Source of the DNA: Denitrobacterium detoxificans
GTDB taxonomy: Bacteria; Actinomycetota; Coriobacteriia; Coriobacteriales; Eggerthellaceae
Reading direction: 5' to 3'
Length of the DNA stretch: 64,000 nt
Assembly (NCBI RefSeq): GCF_015062615.1
Contig: NZ_SUUH01000004.1
Location: forward strand, 135,213 to 199,212
The notes under the pieces are model-generated. The model did no database searches, had not been told where the DNA came from, and was given only the letters and a program-made list of their open reading frames with translations. Positions 16,140 to 22,753 of this stretch are shown here, piece by piece. Position 1 is the stretch's first letter; the number at the start of each line of letters is the position of its first letter. The translations under genes and the position numbers were made by a program.

Positions 16140-16805
16140 ATGACCGAAGAGACTCGCTTGCTTGCCCCCGAGCAGCTTGAGGGTATCGTGTTCGTGGGAA
16201 GCTCGCTGGGTACGCTTTTTTGCGAAGACCCGGCCCTGGGGAATGCCGACGCCCTCTTTGACGCGCTGGTGCGGCTCGACCCCGAAGCCGCTGCCAGCCA
16301 GTGGCCTTTCGCCGGTGCGTTGGCGGGCGAACCTCTGCAGGCGCTGTGCGAGGCGCTTGCCGCCTGGCCTGCCGGAGACGTGCGCCGGGCGCTTTCCGAT
16401 GATTTTCGCAATCTGTTCGTAGGCCCCGCCCGTAAGGCCGCGCCGCCGTGGGGGTCGGTCTACACTGACCGTGAGTGCGTGATTTTCGGGCGCACGTGCC
16501 TAGATTTGCGCGATTGGATGGGCGAACACGGTATCGATAGCGAGGCCCGCCACAACAAGGAGCCTGAGGACCATATTGGACTCATGTTGCAGCTTGCCGC
16601 ATGGATTGCCCAGAACAAGCCCGAGCTTACGGCCGAGTATCTGGAGCTGCACCTGCTTACCTGGTCGGGGCATTTCTTGGACGTCATGGAAGAGGCGGCG
16701 AAGCATCCCGCCTATCGTGCGCTTGCGCGTCTTACGGCTGTTACGTTGGATGCAATGCAGAGCGAACTGGGCTTGCATCCTGTCATCCCGCGCTTTTACC
16801 GGTAG
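16140..16805 (+). CDS. TorD/DmsD-family molybdoenzyme chaperone
   Basis: 221 residues, all-helical, with the family motif region EPEDHIGLML (residues ~140-150), typical of TorD/DmsD/NarJ redox-enzyme maturation proteins. Such chaperones bind the Tat signal of the catalytic subunit and hold it until cofactor insertion. Here the client is most likely the dmsA product. ATG 16140 follows GAAAGGA. It is separated from dmsC by a terminator, so it may have its own weak promoter or depend on read-through. Confidence 0.85.
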   Translation: MTEETRLLAPEQLEGIVFVGSSLGTLFCEDPALGNADALFDALVRLDPEAAASQWPFAGALAGEPLQALCEALAAWPAGDVRRALSDDFRNLFVGPARKAAPPWGSVYTDRECVIFGRTCLDLRDWMGEHGIDSEARHNKEPEDHIGLMLQLAAWIAQNKPELTAEYLELHLLTWSGHFLDVMEEAAKHPAYRALARLTAVTLDAMQSELGLHPVIPRFYR

Positions 16806-16810
16806 CCAAG

Positions 16811-17719
16811 ATGTTCCAGAGCGGTGCAGACATAGCTTTCTCGAACGCCTCGGGAGAAGTGAGCCTTGTGTTTTTCACGGCACTGGCCCCTGCTTCCGCC
16901 ATCGCGTTCGTCATCATGGTTTTGGCATTGGCCTTTGGCGGGCTGGAGTATCAGCGTGCGTATCGCCTGGGAAAGACGCTTGGCGTTCCCCTTGTGCTGT
17001 GCATGGTGGGGCTTGTGGCTTCCGCCACGCATCTGGGGAATCCCTCGAATGCTCTTTACGTGGTGTCGCGCGTGGGGGCGAGCCCCCTTTCGAACGAGGT
17101 GGCCTCAGCGGCCGTGTTCCTGGTTGCGGCAGCGCTTTCCTGGATGATCACGTTCGCCGAACGCAAGCACCCTGTCTTGCGCAAGGCGCTTGCCTTGGTA
17201 ACGGCGGCAGCGGGTGTCTTGTTCATGAGCGCGTGCGGTTTCGCCTACAACGTGAGCACCATAGAAACGTGGAATACGCCCACTACGCCCGCGAGCATCA
17301 TCCTGGGCGGCTTCGTTGTTGGACCGTTGCTGGCTCTTGGTTGCTTTCTGCATGCGGAATTTTGCCGTAAGGAAAATGTGCTCTGCCGCGTACTCGTGGG
17401 TGTTTCTTTCTCCTGCGCGGTGGGGCTTATGGCTGTGTATGCATTCGTATGGGGCAATCTTCCCTATGTAGGCAACGAGCTATATCAGGCTGCCGAGCTC
17501 GTTCCCCGATATGGCGCTATGCTTGCCGTAACGGGTGCACTGTTGACTGCCGCTTTCGCTATTGTCGGGGCCCAGGTTTTCACGCATTGCGGCGTCGGGG
17601 CGTCCGCGCGCACGCTTTCATGGCGCGTGTTTGGCGCCTGCGCGCTGGCGTTCGGCGGTCTGTTCGTCATGCGTTTCGCTTTCTACCTCTCGCATCTCAC
17701 GGTGGGCATGTCGCTCTAG
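16811..17719 (+). CDS. Second DmsC-family membrane anchor subunit
   Basis: 302 residues with eight predicted membrane helices. It is recognisably paralogous to the 15169 gene: both contain LGASPLTNEVA or VGASPLSNEVA, a helix-end landmark. ATG 16811 follows the torD stop by 5 bases without an obvious ribosome-binding site, so translation is probably coupled to torD. Two anchors in one dms cluster is unusual. It could give DmsAB a choice of quinone site, or serve another enzyme, or be a decaying duplicate; the sequence looks intact. Confidence 0.82.
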   Translation: MFQSGADIAFSNASGEVSLVFFTALAPASAIAFVIMVLALAFGGLEYQRAYRLGKTLGVPLVLCMVGLVASATHLGNPSNALYVVSRVGASPLSNEVASAAVFLVAAALSWMITFAERKHPVLRKALALVTAAAGVLFMSACGFAYNVSTIETWNTPTTPASIILGGFVVGPLLALGCFLHAEFCRKENVLCRVLVGVSFSCAVGLMAVYAFVWGNLPYVGNELYQAAELVPRYGAMLAVTGALLTAAFAIVGAQVFTHCGVGASARTLSWRVFGACALAFGGLFVMRFAFYLSHLTVGMSL

Positions 17720-17727
17720 GGTGGGTC

Positions 17728-17832
17728 GGGTGACAGAGGGACGGTTCTTCTGTCACCCAACGGCTCAAGGTTGGCCACTGGTGGTCCAGTGCGGGGTGGC
17801 GCAGGTGACAGCAGAACCGTCCCCCTGTCACC
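17728..17832. repeat. REP pair after the second dmsC
   Basis: A forward REP (17728-17758) and a reverse REP (17804-17832) share a linker containing the recurring GGTTGGCCAC. The right REP runs directly into the 66-bp duplicated segment. Confidence 0.92.
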
Positions 17833-17896
17833 CGTATCTCTCCTATGGACCGGACGGCATTCCCTCCTAGCCGTCCGGTCCGCGTTTTGTGCGGGT
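17831..17896 (+). repeat. 66-bp duplicated terminator-like segment, copy 2
   Basis: Here the hairpin is perfect: GACCGGACGG 17848-17857 with CCGTCCGGTC 17871-17880, followed by CGCGTTTTG. It can serve as the terminator for the upstream operon. See copy 1 at 9234-9299. Confidence 0.88.
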
Positions 17897-17936
17897 TTGC
17901 AAGTCGAATTCGCGAGTGGGCCATTCTGATGGTAAA

Positions 17937-18026
17937 GGGTTGCGTTCCCATTGCGTCTCCGCTGGTACAATGGGGATAACAAAAGCGCTCGAGTCAGGAG
18001 CCTTATGAAACAGCCCAGCCCCACCA
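17937..18026 (+). promoter_or_regulatory. Promoter and start region of the vanX-like gene (original of the 6045 copy)
   Basis: The segment contains TACAAT (17966-17971) as -10 candidate, CAGGAG (17995-18000) as ribosome-binding site and the ATG at 18005. The -35 element is unclear. No REP touches this copy, which supports it being the original. Confidence 0.6.
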
Positions 18027-18655
18027 TGGATGCCTCTCGTTTCGTTGTTCTTGCCGATTTCGTACCGGGTATCATCCAGGAAATCCGCTATCACTCGACG
18101 TACAATTTCGTGGGCGATCGCATCGATGGCTACGAAGAGCCTTGTGCGCTGCTGACGCGCGACGCCGCCCGCGCGTTGAAGGGTGTGGTGGCTGAAATGG
18201 CGGCGCGTGGTTTGCGTCTGAAGGTGTTCGACGCGTATCGTCCCGCCCGCGCGGTGAAGCATTTCGTGTTGTGGGGCATCGAAGACCTGGACTTGCGCAT
18301 GAAGCCGTTTTTCTACCCCGACCTGGAAAAGACAGACCTGTTCAAGCTGGGGTATATTGCCAAGCAGTCGGCCCATAGCCGGGGCAGCACGGTCGATCTT
18401 ACGTTGCTGGACATGGCAACGGGCAAGGAGCTCGACATGGGCAGTCCCTTCGACTTCTTTGGCGAAATATCCCACCCCAGCTATCATGGCATAACCGACG
18501 AGCAGTTCGACAATCGCATGGTCCTGCGCAACGCCATGGTGCGTAACGGATTCGCGCCCATCGATTGCGAATGGTGGCACTTCACGCTGGAAGACGAGCC
18601 GTATCCCGAAACGTACTTCGACTTCCCCGTTTCCGCACGCTATCTGGGGCGTTAA
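18005..18655 (+). CDS. ddpX: D-Ala-D-Ala dipeptidase (VanX/DdpX-like)
   Basis: 216 residues. The VanX zinc and catalytic residues are all present at a constant offset of 8 from VanX numbering: R79 (AYRP), H124 and D131 (SAHSRGSTVD), E189 and H192 (EWWHF). The enzyme cleaves D-alanyl-D-alanine. There is no signal peptide, so it is cytoplasmic. No vanH or vanA ligase is adjacent, so I see no basis for glycopeptide resistance; a role in dipeptide recycling is as likely. Its promoter is duplicated at 6045 and its last 49 bp are part of a 118-bp tandem duplication. Confidence 0.92.
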   Translation: MKQPSPTMDASRFVVLADFVPGIIQEIRYHSTYNFVGDRIDGYEEPCALLTRDAARALKGVVAEMAARGLRLKVFDAYRPARAVKHFVLWGIEDLDLRMKPFFYPDLEKTDLFKLGYIAKQSAHSRGSTVDLTLLDMATGKELDMGSPFDFFGEISHPSYHGITDEQFDNRMVLRNAMVRNGFAPIDCEWWHFTLEDEPYPETYFDFPVSARYLGR

Positions 18656-18842
18656 TTTTCCAAGGAAATGCTTGTGGCAAGCGCACTATGGGGTGACAAC
18701 AGAACCGTCCCTCTGTCACCCTCTCGAAACGTACTTCGACTTCCCCGTTTCCGCACGCTATCTGGGGCGTTAATTTTCCAAGGAAATGCTTGTGGCAAGC
18801 GCACTATGGGGTGACAACAGAACCGTCCCTCTGTCACCCTCT
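18607..18842. repeat. 118-bp tandem duplication with a REP in each copy
   Basis: Bases 18607-18724 and 18725-18842 are identical by eye. Each unit contains the last 49 bp of the dipeptidase gene with its TAA, about 35 bp of flank and a reverse-type REP (18691-18721 and 18809-18839). The second copy of the gene tail is not translated. Confidence 0.93.
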
Positions 18843-18911
18843 GTCATCTGCTAGGCGAAAAGGCTGGGCGCTCGCGGAGGGAGGGATAACGGGCGCCCCG
18901 GCAAGTTCGCG

Positions 18912-19865
18912 TTAGGATGGCATCTCCGGCGTGGGAGGTGCCGGGTTTTCGCTGCTCGCGCGTTTGGCGGGCAGGAACGGCAGCGTGATGGCGCTCGCAG
19001 GGCAAGCGTCGGCGCAGCTGCGGCATTTGACGCATTCGGTCATCGGTCGTTCGCCCATATCGGAGAAGGGGTCGATGTGCTCCGGGCAGGCAGAAGCGCA
19101 GGCCTTGCATGCCTCGCCCTTCGTGTCGCGCAGGCACGCATCGTGGTCCACCGTGGGCCTGAACGTGCGGTTCGTAGAGCCGATGAGCGAAAACAGTGCG
19201 CCCAGCGGGCAGAATCTGCCACACCATTTGCCCAGCACCACCACCTCCAAAATAATGATGGCGGGGAAGAGCAGCAGGCAGAACGTGACTTCGTTGTACT
19301 GCACCATGCGCCAGAACAGTACGAACGTTGCGACGCTCAGGCCCACGGGGCATACCAGGCAGAACACGGGGAAGCCGAAGATAGCCGTAGAGGCCAGGGC
19401 TCCCAGGAGCACGCCATGGCGCGAATCGAGGTTGAGCTTCTTACGCTGCGGAGCATCGTTGTTCTTCCAGCGTTCGTAGGAAAGCTTCGCCGCCGCATGG
19501 CGCTCGCTCGCTTCGTTTGCCGCGCCCTTCTTGGTGCGGAACAGTTTGCCCACGTAGGGGATGGGGCAGATCCAGCCGCAGAAGCCCTTGCCTGCGACCC
19601 ATATCACGGCGAGCATGGCGATAAGCGCAATCGCCAGGCGCGGCACGAACGCCCACGAGCCGAAGATGGACTCGAGTGCGCCCAGCGGGCAGACGGTGGC
19701 GATATAATCCCAGCCAAACGACGAAATGGTTCCGGTGCCGCTGTGGATGGCCAGGCCCACGCCCATGGCCACGAACGCCAGAATGGCTACCGTGGCGCGT
19801 AAGCGCGCCGACTTTCCGCGTTGCTCAGCACGGGGCTTTTCCTTGGCTGTAGTTTCGTTGGCCAT
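18912..19865 (-). CDS. NapH-like membrane iron-sulfur quinol oxidase, module 1
   Basis: 317 residues. It has four or five membrane helices with the paired cysteine motifs CGWICP and CGRFCPLGAL of NapH-type proteins, a CLVCPVG motif, and two C-terminal ferredoxin clusters (CKACASACP and CVKCRSCADACP). NapH oxidises menaquinol and passes electrons to NapG. ATG 19865 is chosen because GGAAGGGGTGA lies just before it. It is the last gene of the module and follows the NapG-like gene by 5 bases. Having both a DmsC-type anchor and NapGH in one operon is notable. Confidence 0.85.
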   Translation of the reverse strand: MANETTAKEKPRAEQRGKSARLRATVAILAFVAMGVGLAIHSGTGTISSFGWDYIATVCPLGALESIFGSWAFVPRLAIALIAMLAVIWVAGKGFCGWICPIPYVGKLFRTKKGAANEASERHAAAKLSYERWKNNDAPQRKKLNLDSRHGVLLGALASTAIFGFPVFCLVCPVGLSVATFVLFWRMVQYNEVTFCLLLFPAIIILEVVVLGKWCGRFCPLGALFSLIGSTNRTFRPTVDHDACLRDTKGEACKACASACPEHIDPFSDMGERPMTECVKCRSCADACPASAITLPFLPAKRASSENPAPPTPEMPS

Positions 19866-19870
19866 GTTGC

Positions 19871-20521
19871 TCACCCCTTCCATACTTCTACGTTCACGCC
19901 GCGGCGGTTTGATCCGTCGTAGGCGGTGTACTTAGCCGAGGGGCATTCGTATTCGCAGGCCCCGCAGCCGTTGCATAGGTCGGCGATTATTTCCAGGCCG
20001 CCATCGGGCGTGTCTTTGATGGCATCGTAGGCGCAGGCGTCCCGGCATTCCTTCGAGCACGAGCGGGAACCCGAGCGGAAGAGCAGGCACTCGTCGTAGT
20101 CGAATACCGCAATGCCCATCTTGTCGGCGTGCGGATCGAATCCTGGAACAAGCGCTCCGGTGGGGCATGACTTTACGCAGCGGAAGCCATCTTCGCCGTC
20201 GCAAAAATCGCACCAGCCCAGGCTGTATTTCATGATGGGTAGGCGGACGCTCAGTAGGCCGTTTTCCAGATGCCCCAAGCTGATGGCGTTCTGCGGGCAA
20301 GCGGAACGGCAGCGGTCGCAGCGGATGCACGAGCCTACAAGCTGGCTCGTTTGCCCGCCGGGCGGAAATACGAACTCGTTTTCCCCGGCGAACGCCTTCA
20401 CCCCGCCACCCACGGCAATCATAGCCGCGGCGCCGGCCGCGCCCACCATGAAGGCGCGCCTGCTCAGGCCCGGGCTACGGTCGTCGGGTTCTGCGTTAGG
20501 AGTGGCGTCCTCACTGCTCAT
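19871..20521 (-). CDS. NapG-like Tat-exported ferredoxin, module 1
   Basis: 216 residues with a Tat signal (LSRRAFMVGAAG) and four cysteine groups: CIRCDRCRSACP, CDFC...CVKSCP, CSKECRDACA and CNGCGACEYECP. The second group is stretched: C-x2-C is followed by eight residues before the next Cys, versus two in the module 2 paralogue. NapG proteins relay electrons from NapH to a periplasmic reductase. ATG 20521 follows CAGGAG; it overlaps the end of the TorD-like gene by 11 bases, so translation is coupled. Confidence 0.85.
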   Translation of the reverse strand: MSSEDATPNAEPDDRSPGLSRRAFMVGAAGAAAMIAVGGGVKAFAGENEFVFPPGGQTSQLVGSCIRCDRCRSACPQNAISLGHLENGLLSVRLPIMKYSLGWCDFCDGEDGFRCVKSCPTGALVPGFDPHADKMGIAVFDYDECLLFRSGSRSCSKECRDACAYDAIKDTPDGGLEIIADLCNGCGACEYECPSAKYTAYDGSNRRGVNVEVWKG

Positions 20522-21293
20522 CGCGGGGCTCCTGGCCCTCGTGCAGACTCTCGAAGTCGCTCGGAGCGGCGCTTTCCACCACATCGATCATTTCGAACAG
20601 CGACTGCTCGTCGAGCTCTATGAACCCCTGGGTGATTTTTAGCACGCCGCGGTAGAAGCGGGTGTGAAGCAGGAGCAGTGCCTGGTCGCGGAACATGCCG
20701 AACCATGAGGCAATCTGAGCGTCCAGGAAATCGCCCGAGGCGTTCAGGTAATGCAGCGCCAGTTCCAGACGGCCATCCAGCAACGCATCGCGCGTGCGGC
20801 GGCTTTCCAGCGCCATGAATTCGAACAGGAACGATAGATGGTCATCGGGCCAGTCCAGCCCGGCGCGCTTCGTGACCGATTCCGCGCGCATGGCGTGGAC
20901 GACGTCGCGATAGCCTTCCTGCATGAGCAGCCCCGTGGCGCTCGTGAATACCGACTTGTAGGGCACGGCGGTCTTGCCCTTGTACGTGGAGGTGCCAGCG
21001 AAAGCGCCCGTAAAGTCGACGGCAAGTTCCTGGCGCGTTCCCGTGTTGCGTTTACGCAGGTAGCGGGCGATGTCATTGGCGCCCTCGGCGAAGAGCTCGT
21101 TCAGCTCAGCCCAACCGGAAAGGTCCGCTTGGGCAAGGTTGTCGATCTGCTCCTGCTTGAGTGGCGCGAAGTAGAGACTCGCCAGCAGTTCGTAGAATTC
21201 GGCGCGCGTGTCAAGCGCCGCAATCATGGCCAGCTCGTCTTGCCTGACCTGCTCGCGCTCGCGTGTTGCGTCCATTTCCTCTTCGAGGATCAT
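20511..21293 (-). CDS. TorD-family chaperone, module 1
   Basis: 260 residues, helical, with the TorD-family landmark PDDHLSFLFEFMA (near residue 158) and the upstream block VPYKSVFTSATGLLMQE. It is the maturation chaperone for the molybdoenzyme at 22753-25677. AAGGAGG precedes ATG 21293. The module 2 paralogue at 54609 shares both landmarks (VPYESVFTSAEGLLMQE, PEDHIAFMFDFMA), more similar to each other than to the dms TorD at 16140. Confidence 0.85.
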   Translation of the reverse strand: MILEEEMDATREREQVRQDELAMIAALDTRAEFYELLASLYFAPLKQEQIDNLAQADLSGWAELNELFAEGANDIARYLRKRNTGTRQELAVDFTGAFAGTSTYKGKTAVPYKSVFTSATGLLMQEGYRDVVHAMRAESVTKRAGLDWPDDHLSFLFEFMALESRRTRDALLDGRLELALHYLNASGDFLDAQIASWFGMFRDQALLLLHTRFYRGVLKITQGFIELDEQSLFEMIDVVESAAPSDFESLHEGQEPRDEQ

Positions 21294-21349
21294 CGACGGT
21301 TCCTCCTTCTCGAAGGGGTGGGGCAGGCAGCCCGCCCCACCCCAGGTTG

Positions 21350-22168
21350 CTAAATGCCCAGCACGCTACGCGTGGCTGCGGTTGCGAACAGGTCGAAGAA
21401 CCCGCTTCCGGCAAGCCACATCACCGCGCGGAGGCAGACACCGCATGCGATGGCGCATGCGAGCCCGCCGTACACCATGTTGGCGTTCGTGCCGCGTTTC
21501 CACGCGAACAGGCAGGTGAGCGCACCGATAACGATGGTTCCGCCCCAGAACAGCACGGGGTCGAGGGCGAATTGCACCATGAATCCGTATATCAGGCACA
21601 GCACCGGCGCCGCTACGGCGCACACGATAGCCTCCGTGTCGAACTTCTTCAGCTCCTCACCGTCCACGCCGGAAAGAGAGGCGATAGCCAGGAACGTGAA
21701 CGCGCCCATGGGCAGGTCGGTGCCCAGATAGGCCAGCGGGAGTGCGATGGTGTTCCATGCTGGCTGGGCTTGCATCACGTAGCCGTTGCCGGTAACGAAG
21801 CCCAGCAGCAGGCCGACCACGATGCCGCATACTCCCAGCGCTTTGGAAGCGCCGCCGAAGTTGCCGCCGCGGATGGCGATCAGGTAGATAAGCGCCACGA
21901 TAACGGCCAGGCCGAGTGCGATGATTTCCATCGAAATGCCCGAGAACGAGAACAGGTTCTGCGCGGCTGCCATGATGTTCGAGGGCTGACCCAGGTGGGC
22001 AACGGAGCACAGGCCACCAACGATCATGAGGGCGATAGCCGCGATGGTAGCCTTGAAGCGCGCTTTTTCAGCGGCGCCCAGAAGCTCGGAAATGCCCACG
22101 AAGGCGAATGTGGCGCCCCCACAGCCCGCGATGAGGCTGAACAAGAGCAGAGGCCATTGGATTTCCAT
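21350..22168 (-). CDS. DmsC-family membrane anchor, module 1
   Basis: 272 residues with eight predicted membrane helices, beginning MEIQWPLLLFSLIAG. The module 2 anchor begins MEIQWPLVIFTLLTG, showing direct paralogy. It would exchange electrons between menaquinol and the ferredoxin subunit. ATG 22168 abuts the stop of the ferredoxin gene with no gap. Confidence 0.85.
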   Translation of the reverse strand: MEIQWPLLLFSLIAGCGGATFAFVGISELLGAAEKARFKATIAAIALMIVGGLCSVAHLGQPSNIMAAAQNLFSFSGISMEIIALGLAVIVALIYLIAIRGGNFGGASKALGVCGIVVGLLLGFVTGNGYVMQAQPAWNTIALPLAYLGTDLPMGAFTFLAIASLSGVDGEELKKFDTEAIVCAVAAPVLCLIYGFMVQFALDPVLFWGGTIVIGALTCLFAWKRGTNANMVYGGLACAIACGVCLRAVMWLAGSGFFDLFATAATRSVLGI

Positions 22169-22753
22169 CTAGATCAGCTCCTTCCAGCTAGCCGTTTTCG
22201 AACTGAGAATGTATACCGAGCTGGGTCCGGAATCCTTCGGGTCAGGCAGGTGGTAGCAGTTGGCGGCACCCGCCGCCGCCACGGCCTTTGCCGCGTCGCT
22301 TGAGGGGTCGTCCAGGTCACCGTAGATGCGCGCGCCCGTGCAGCAGTTGTGCACGCATGCGGGCTCGAGGCCCTCGGCCGTGCGGTGGCTGCATAGGGTG
22401 CACTTTTCCACCACGCGCTCTGTTTCGTTATAGCTGCGTACACCATAGGGGCAGGCCATCATGCAGTAACGGCAGCCGATGCACTTCGACTTGTCGATGA
22501 GCACGATGCCTGTGTCGGGGTCGCGATAGCTAGCGCCGGTGGGGCAGACCTTCACGCACTGTGGGTTTTCGCACTGCTGGCACTGCACGGGCAGCCAGTA
22601 CATTTCGATGTCGGGATGCGTTCCCGTGGGGCCAACAGCCACGACGCGGTTCCAGTAGTTGCCGAGGCCGATTCCGTTCTCGAACTTGCATGCTGCGATG
22701 CAGGAATCGCAGCCGCTGCAGCGGTCGAGGTCTAAGACAAGACAATTCCTCAT
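22169..22753 (-). CDS. DmsB-type ferredoxin subunit, module 1
   Basis: 194 residues with four cysteine groups: CSGCDSCIAAC, CQQCENPQCVKVCP, CIGCRYCMMACP and CTLC...CVHNCC. It carries electrons between the anchor and the catalytic subunit. The ATG overlaps the catalytic gene's stop (TAATG), so the two are translationally coupled. The module 2 paralogue at 56172 matches it in order and spacing. Confidence 0.92.
   Translation of the reverse strand: MRNCLVLDLDRCSGCDSCIAACKFENGIGLGNYWNRVVAVGPTGTHPDIEMYWLPVQCQQCENPQCVKVCPTGASYRDPDTGIVLIDKSKCIGCRYCMMACPYGVRSYNETERVVEKCTLCSHRTAEGLEPACVHNCCTGARIYGDLDDPSSDAAKAVAAAGAANCYHLPDPKDSGPSSVYILSSKTASWKELI

Noticed and set aside
17728..17758. REP hairpins as ordinary Rho-independent terminators
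   Set aside because: Stems are not followed by T-runs and the same sequence occurs in both orientations and inside coding ends; true terminators lie nearby (9217, 16047, 28279, 51863).
18005..18655. Part of a glycopeptide-resistance cluster
   Set aside because: Only a VanX-like dipeptidase is present; no vanH/vanA ligase, sensor or regulator is adjacent.
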